A program made the translations under genes and the position numbers. DNA of 18,118 nucleotides. It comes from UMGS363 sp051881775 (GTDB taxonomy: Bacteria > Bacillota > Clostridia > Oscillospirales > Ruminococcaceae). The stretch is taken from contig JBJEQN010000038.1 of the NCBI GenBank assembly GCA_051881775.1, forward strand, positions 1 to 18,118, read 5' to 3'. Below the pieces are notes generated by a model. It worked only from the letters and a program-made list of their open reading frames with translations. It did not search any database and was not told the origin of the DNA. The first letter of the stretch is position 1; each line of letters starts with the position of its first letter. Shown here one piece after another: positions 13,766 to 18,118 of the stretch.

Positions 13766-14791
13766 TCATACCTTTATCTCATTATAAAAATCCATAAGCT
13801 CAGAAACAAACTCCGTGCGCATTTCATAGTAGTTGTCGGGAATGTCCGAGGTCACAAGCTCAAAGGACTTGCCGTTCTCAAAGTACAGCCTTATTTCAAG
13901 ACTGGGCGAACCGTAGTCCTCTATGTGTTCTTCCGGCGCAAGCTCGTTTACGCCGTATTTTGTAAGGATAGCTGCAAATCTGTCGAAGGGCAGGGGAGCG
14001 TCCGCCTCGCCGTAATCCATGATGTCGGTGCCGGCTTCAATTTCTTCACCCTTGGGGTCTTTTATTATGACCGACCAGCGTTTGCTGCCGAGGAAAAGTT
14101 TGAAATCCTGCCTTCCTGCATAGCTGTCCTTGAAGTCTATGGTAAGGCTCACTATTTCCGATGCGGTGAAATCCGTTTCAAGGTATGCGGAATAGTCCTC
14201 GTTCTTCTCAATAACGTCTAGAAGCACTCCGATAAAGCCGCCATATCCATCCGGCACTGCAAGAGAACCGCTTGCGTCCACTGTTGTACCGTCGGAAAGC
14301 TCCATGTTGAAGGAAAATCTGCTGTCGCCGTCAAGCATACCCTCCGGCATTGATTTATACACTCTGTAACCGTCCCAGGAAAGCACGGAATACTCGTCTA
14401 TTGCCTGCTCCAGGCGCTCTACGTCCTCATCCGGCAGAACAACGCTACAGCCGTATTCATGGTCGCTTACAGCCGTTACTCCGCTGTAAATATCCTCGAC
14501 ATACTCTCCCTGAGCGTCAAACTCGGGGTCGCAGTCGGTGACCTTAAGATAAACGCCCCCGTCCGTCCTGCATATAAGGTAATAAGGCTCCATAACCGTG
14601 CCGGAATGGTGATAGTACAGCTTGTCAAGAACAGCTCCCTCCGCCCTTGTCTTAGGCTCGGCAGTTGTGACCGTTCCCGAAGTTTTCGCCGCATTATCGT
14701 TATTATTCTTATTTTTAACACAACCGCTAAAATTCAGCGTCATTCCCACAAAAGACAAAACGATCACCGCCCATTTAACTATTTTTTTCAT
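13766..14791 (-). CDS. Lipoprotein of unknown function with two similar modules
   Basis: 341 residues. Signal peptide with KK at the start, hydrophobic 7-20 and lipobox FSGC (lipidated C24), then an Asn/Thr-rich linker to about 50. The rest looks like a soluble extracellular domain. Two segments share a layout: 118-196 (LPDEDVERLEQAI..., then FNMELSDGTT..., then FIGVLLDVIEK) and 266-340 (LPFDRFAAILTKY..., IRLYFENGKSFELV, FVSELMDFYNEI), i.e. helix, beta hairpin with xDG/NG turn, helix. I do not recognise a named family. The ATG at 14791 has GGGG eight bases upstream, overlapping the stop codon region of the NYN gene, so the two are very likely one operon. Confidence 0.85.
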   Translation of the reverse strand: MKKIVKWAVIVLSFVGMTLNFSGCVKNKNNNDNAAKTSGTVTTAEPKTRAEGAVLDKLYYHHSGTVMEPYYLICRTDGGVYLKVTDCDPEFDAQGEYVEDIYSGVTAVSDHEYGCSVVLPDEDVERLEQAIDEYSVLSWDGYRVYKSMPEGMLDGDSRFSFNMELSDGTTVDASGSLAVPDGYGGFIGVLLDVIEKNEDYSAYLETDFTASEIVSLTIDFKDSYAGRQDFKLFLGSKRWSVIIKDPKGEEIEAGTDIMDYGEADAPLPFDRFAAILTKYGVNELAPEEHIEDYGSPSLEIRLYFENGKSFELVTSDIPDNYYEMRTEFVSELMDFYNEIKV

Positions 14792-14804
14792 TATACCATA
14801 CCCC

Positions 14805-16139
14805 TTATTTCATTTCAATGCTGAAATTACCCTCTTCATCCACCTTCAATTTAAGCGTTTTGATATATTTATCGTAAAAATTAGTTATCTCCTGCTCGCT
14901 TGCTTCAATTCTTGCCTGCTCAAATATCGTATTTGCAAGCTCCTTGCCGTTGTAGCGGAGTATATCCGGCAGATAGCGCTGGAGCTCGTTTATAAGGACG
15001 GCACGTTTCAGTTCTTCAATATTTCCCGTGCAGAAATCGTCAAGGGAGCAGTAATAAATATTATGTCCGTCAAGGGTGTCCTTGATCGCCTGACCGCATT
15101 TTGAATACTCGATCACCACAAGGAACTCCGCTTCGGGCAGGGAGGATATAAGTCCCCAGTAATCGGAATCGCTGGAAAGCAGAATAAAGGATGAAACATC
15201 GTTTTTATAAAATTCACGGCAAATTCCCGACGCCATACGCATATCAACTATCGATTTATGGTCAACCACTCTGTCAACTTCAATATGCTCCACGGGAATA
15301 TCGATAAATTTTTCAAGATAGTCCCAGCCGTTGTTGGTATGGTTATCATCGTAAAGTATTATTTTCTCAATTTTGTTTATTTCGTCCCTGTTAAGGTTCT
15401 TCAGCATACCGTACAGCTTGTAAACGTCCGAATTTTCGCAGTCTACAGCAAGTACGGTCTTGTAGCTGTTGTCAATAAAATCATAAATATTGTTTTTTAC
15501 CGAATCAACGGCGTTTTTATACTTGCTCTTGTCGCCGAAGTAGTCGCCGTTCATCTGATACAGCAATTCAAGGAATTTTCCGTCGTTATAAAGTATATTT
15601 CCAAGCTCCTGGGGCTTCCAATGTATATACATCTGAAAAGGATAGTTATTTATATTCCCCATATACTTTTCAAATTCGTATTTCTGGTTCTGCTCCTTTG
15701 TATATTTGGGCAGGATAAACAGGTCTTTTATATATTCCCACACTATCCAGTCGGGGAACAAGCCTCTGCAGTTATCTATATTATTGCTTATAAGGTTATT
15801 GAAGTGAAGTGAGTAATCCGAGGCTCTTTTATTTGCAAGAATTATGGTAAAGCCCCATTTTTCAAGCTGGCGGATGTTTTCCTTATCATACCATTCTATA
15901 CTGTCAATATTTTTAAAATCATATACAAGTGCGTTATCTGTTTTCTTAAAGTGCTGCATGAGCGATGTGCGCAGCTTACATAAATATCTTATAGTTACGG
16001 CATTTTTATCATTTTCAAGCGTAGTCAGCAGCTCGGAGCATTCCTCGCCGTATGTGGCGTTCCATGCACTTTTTCTTACGCCTATGAGAAATGCCACCGT
16101 TGCGACTATGTTTTTTGTATCAGTTCTCAATTTATTCAC
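14805..16139 (-). CDS. NYN-domain protein (PIN-like nuclease fold) with helical flanks
   Basis: 444 residues from a GTG at 16139 (AAAGGGA about 11 bases upstream, AGAGG adjacent). Residues about 226-370 form a NYN domain: TVLAVDCEN (D233), a central KSIVDMRMASG (D299), and LLSSDSDYWGLI (D324, D326), the acidic residues that hold metal in NYN/PIN RNases. The N-terminal 220 residues and the C-terminal 70 (ELKRAVLINELQRYL...) appear mainly helical and were not recognised. NYN proteins generally process or degrade RNA. It lies after the rplQ terminator on the same strand and 13 bases upstream of the lipoprotein gene. No signal peptide, so it is likely cytosolic. No promoter was clearly identified; some read-through from the ribosomal operon is possible. 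Confidence 0.8.
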   Translation of the reverse strand: MNKLRTDTKNIVATVAFLIGVRKSAWNATYGEECSELLTTLENDKNAVTIRYLCKLRTSLMQHFKKTDNALVYDFKNIDSIEWYDKENIRQLEKWGFTIILANKRASDYSLHFNNLISNNIDNCRGLFPDWIVWEYIKDLFILPKYTKEQNQKYEFEKYMGNINNYPFQMYIHWKPQELGNILYNDGKFLELLYQMNGDYFGDKSKYKNAVDSVKNNIYDFIDNSYKTVLAVDCENSDVYKLYGMLKNLNRDEINKIEKIILYDDNHTNNGWDYLEKFIDIPVEHIEVDRVVDHKSIVDMRMASGICREFYKNDVSSFILLSSDSDYWGLISSLPEAEFLVVIEYSKCGQAIKDTLDGHNIYYCSLDDFCTGNIEELKRAVLINELQRYLPDILRYNGKELANTIFEQARIEASEQEITNFYDKYIKTLKLKVDEEGNFSIEMK

Positions 16140-16177
16140 CTCTGTTGTGTTCCCTTTAGCGGATATTAAAATATGAC

Positions 16178-16212
16178 AAAAAGGGCTGCTGCAAACAATG
16201 CGGCAGCAACCC
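16178..16212 (-). terminator. Intrinsic terminator of the rpsD-rpoA-rplQ operon
   Basis: Read leftward: GGGTTGCTGCCGCA (16212 to 16199), a short loop, TGCAGCAGCCC (16193 to 16183), then five Ts (16182 to 16178). The stem has one G-T wobble and one mismatch. It lies 27 bases after the rplQ stop codon. Confidence 0.88.
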
Positions 16213-16238
16213 CCTTTTAAATCAAATATTATTGCAGA

Positions 16239-16580
16239 TCAAACAAGTTCGATGATAGCCATTTCAGCAGCGTCGCCGCGTCTGGGGCCAACCTTTACGA
16301 TCCTTGTATAACCGCCGTTTACATCAGCATACTTGGGTGCGATGTCATCAAAAAGCTTCTTAACAACATCTTCCTTAGTAACATAAGCAAGAACCTGACG
16401 CTTGGAGTGGAGGTCGTTGGTCTTAGCGATGGTGATCATCTTTTCAGCCATTGAACGAACCTCTTTGGCTCTTGTAACTGTTGTTTCGATTTTGCCGTTT
16501 TCGAGCAGATATGTTACCATAGCTCTGAGCATAGCCTTTCTATGGTCGCTTGTTCGGCCCAATTTTCTTGTTCCCGGCAT
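16239..16580 (-). CDS. rplQ: 50S ribosomal protein L17
   Basis: 113 residues from the ATG at 16580; typical L17 start MPGTRKLGRTSDHRKAMLR, then LLENGKIETTVTRAKEVR and the end GGYTRIVKVGPRRGDAAEMAIIEL. L17 is a 23S rRNA-binding protein of the large subunit near the exit tunnel. A GTG at 16589 is in frame, but it is part of the AAGGAG ribosome binding site (16594 to 16589, eight bases before the ATG), so 16580 is the start. Last gene of the operon, 63 bases after rpoA. Confidence 0.98.
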   Translation of the reverse strand: MPGTRKLGRTSDHRKAMLRAMVTYLLENGKIETTVTRAKEVRSMAEKMITIAKTNDLHSKRQVLAYVTKEDVVKKLFDDIAPKYADVNGGYTRIVKVGPRRGDAAEMAIIELV

Positions 16581-16617
16581 TATAATCACTCCTTACCTAT
16601 CAAAAGTACAGCGTTTC

Positions 16618-16634
16618 TGCGGCAAAGTGCCGCA
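16618..16634. promoter_or_regulatory. Small GC-rich hairpin in the rpoA-rplQ spacer
   Basis: TGCGGCA (16618-16624) pairs perfectly with TGCCGCA (16628-16634) around a three-base loop. There is no following T-tract on either strand. It could be an RNA processing or expression-tuning element between rpoA and rplQ; this is inference. Confidence 0.5.
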
Positions 16635-16643
16635 TAGTCGCAT

Positions 16644-17600
16644 TTAGTTATCTTCTTCAGAGCTGAGATCGAAACCGAGGGACTGAAGCTTCTCCTTAAC
16701 TTCGTCAAAGGACTTCTTTCCGAGGTTTCTGACCTTCATCATTTCTTCTTCTGACTTATTGATCAGATCATCCACAGTGTTTATGCCTGCACGCTTCAAG
16801 CAGTTGAACGAACGTACTGACAAGTCAAGTTCCTCAATGGTCATCTCAAGGATCTTTTCTTTACCCTTATCGTCCTTTTCTACCATAATTTCTGTGATAG
16901 CGGACTCATCCGAAAGCTCACCAAAGAGCTTCAGATGCTCAATGAGGAGATTGGCTGCCTGAGATACAGCTTCCTTGGCTGAAATAACGCCGTTAGTCCA
17001 GACTTCAAGGTTAAGCTTATCATAATCTGTTACCTGACCGAGTCTTGTATCCTCGACCGTGTAATTTACCTTCAGTACGGGTGTGTAGATGGAATCAACA
17101 GCTATAACGTCAACACCGAAGTTGAACAGCTGCTTGTTTTTATCGGCGGGAACGTATCCGCGTCCTCTGTCGATGGTGATCTCCATATACAGCTTTGCGT
17201 CTTTGCCGAGGGTGGCAATGTGCATATCCGGAACGAGTATATCGACCTCTGAATCGGCCTTGATGTCGCCTGCGGTAACTTCGCATTCGTCTTCGGCTTC
17301 GATATAGATAGTCTTGGGACCTTCGCCGTAAAGTTTAGCGGTAAGACCCTTAAGGTTGAGAACGATCTCCGTTACATCTTCCTTAACGCCCGGAACGGTG
17401 GATAATTCGTGGTGTACGCCGTCGATCTTCACCGAAGTAACAGCAACACCCGGAAGCGAGGAGAGCAGGACGCGTCTGAGGCTGTTGCCCAGCGTATGTC
17501 CGTAGCCGCGCTCCAGCGGAGCGATAGCAAACTTGCCGTAAGTTCCGTTAGTTTTGAGCTCAACGGTTTCGATTTCCGGCTTTTCGATTTTTTCAAGCAT
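16644..17600 (-). CDS. rpoA: DNA-directed RNA polymerase alpha subunit
   Basis: 318 residues. The N-terminal assembly domain (1 to about 230) shows the RGYGHTLGNSLRRVLLSSLPG dimerisation motif and the TVPGVKEDVTEIVLNLK segment. After an acidic linker the C-terminal domain (about 250-312) has LDLSVRSFNCLKRAGINTVDDL and RNLGKKSFDEVKEKL, the part that contacts UP elements and activators. AGGAGG lies eight bases before the ATG. It stands between rpsD and rplQ, the standard Firmicutes arrangement, with 56 bases to rpsD. Confidence 0.99.
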   Translation of the reverse strand: MLEKIEKPEIETVELKTNGTYGKFAIAPLERGYGHTLGNSLRRVLLSSLPGVAVTSVKIDGVHHELSTVPGVKEDVTEIVLNLKGLTAKLYGEGPKTIYIEAEDECEVTAGDIKADSEVDILVPDMHIATLGKDAKLYMEITIDRGRGYVPADKNKQLFNFGVDVIAVDSIYTPVLKVNYTVEDTRLGQVTDYDKLNLEVWTNGVISAKEAVSQAANLLIEHLKLFGELSDESAITEIMVEKDDKGKEKILEMTIEELDLSVRSFNCLKRAGINTVDDLINKSEEEMMKVRNLGKKSFDEVKEKLQSLGFDLSSEEDN

Positions 17601-17656
17601 TATAAAACCCTCCTATATTCGCATTGCGGATAATGAACGTACACACGCCGCAGCTA

Positions 17657-18118
17657 TTACTTAGAATAGAGCTCGACGATAAGGTGAGTCTCAACCTCGT
17701 AGTCAAGATCCTCAGTCTTAGGCATACGAACGACCTTAGCAGAGAAGTTCTCCTTGTTGGATTCAAGCCATGTAGGAACAACACGGCCGTTAGTCTGCTC
17801 AACAACGTCCTTGAACTTAGCGCTGGATCTGCTGCCCTCATAAAGAGCAACAACGTCGCCTTCCTTAACTCTGTAAGAGGGGATGTTTACTCTCTTGCCG
17901 TTAACAGTAAAGTGTCTGTGAGTAACGAGCTGTCTTGCTTCACGTCTTGTGAGAGCGAGACCCATTCTGTAAACGATATTGTCAAGTCTGGATTCGAGAA
18001 CGGTGATAAGATTGTCACCTGTCTTGCCTTCCATCTTGTCGGCAATTTCAAAGTAGTGATAGAACTGCTTTTCGAGAACGCCGTAGATGAACTTGAGCTT
18101 CTGCTTTTCCTTGAGCTG
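17657..18118 (-). CDS. rpsD: 30S ribosomal protein S4 (N-terminus outside the window)
   Basis: The frame runs off the right edge: 153 codons plus stop are present, beginning QLKEKQKLKFIYGVLEKQFYHYFE, so roughly the first 45 residues of the usual about 200 are missing. The ATG at 18034 is an internal methionine, not the start. The S4 RNA-binding domain is clear (RLDNIVYRMGLALTRREARQLVTHRHFTVNG), followed by IPSYRVKEGD. S4 is a primary 16S rRNA binder that starts 30S assembly and in many bacteria autoregulates its operon. Confidence 0.98.
   Translation of the reverse strand, partial: QLKEKQKLKFIYGVLEKQFYHYFEIADKMEGKTGDNLITVLESRLDNIVYRMGLALTRREARQLVTHRHFTVNGKRVNIPSYRVKEGDVVALYEGSRSSAKFKDVVEQTNGRVVPTWLESNKENFSAKVVRMPKTEDLDYEVETHLIVELYSK

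Noticed and set aside
1..18118. tRNA or rRNA genes
   Set aside because: No cloverleaf with a TTC-loop motif and no rRNA signature segments were found in the spacers on either strand.

Overview
The window looks like a chromosomal segment of a low-to-mid GC Gram-positive Clostridia, most likely a Ruminococcus-type member of the Oscillospiraceae. The evidence is the gene order glmU-prs-pth-mfd (the Firmicutes arrangement), an rpsD-rpoA-rplQ block, a PPi-dependent pyruvate phosphate dikinase, purine-rich Shine-Dalgarno sites, and many short GC-rich palindromic repeats in the spacers. The genus is an inference from sequence style, not from a search.

Layout, left to right. Bases 1-20 hold the first six codons of a leftward gene with a strong promoter (57-85). 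Bases 132-915 are a non-coding composite inverted repeat packed with hairpins, which starts two bases after the sbcD stop codon. From 918 to 9217 the strand is almost entirely leftward: glmU, prs, pth, mfd, sbcD (UDP-GlcNAc synthesis, PRPP synthesis, peptidyl-tRNA recycling, transcription-coupled repair, DNA-end processing). This run is interrupted between pth and mfd by a small rightward antitoxin-like gene with its own consensus promoter, bounded by repeats. A divergent spacer (9218-9695) carries the glmU promoter, a 24-bp perfect inverted repeat and the start region of the rightward ppdK gene (9696-12335).

Bases 12421-13760 form an AT-rich accessory island. A leftward ribbon-helix-helix (RHH) regulator faces a rightward set of three tiny genes: a 28-residue membrane peptide, a four-helix membrane protein, and a zinc-ribbon lipoprotein overlapping the membrane gene by ATGA. 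Between regulator and operon lie two identical 20-bp palindromes 41 bp apart; one exactly fills the spacer of a near-consensus promoter. This is the best candidate here for an undescribed regulated system, probably acting at the cell surface.

Bases 13766-16139 hold a leftward pair: a NYN-domain (PIN-like nuclease fold) protein followed 13 bp later by a lipoprotein of unknown function. The right end is the leftward ribosomal/RNA polymerase operon: rpsD (cut by the window edge), rpoA, rplQ, ending in a clear intrinsic terminator.

All motif calls were made by eye; family assignments are from memory of conserved motifs and no database was searched.
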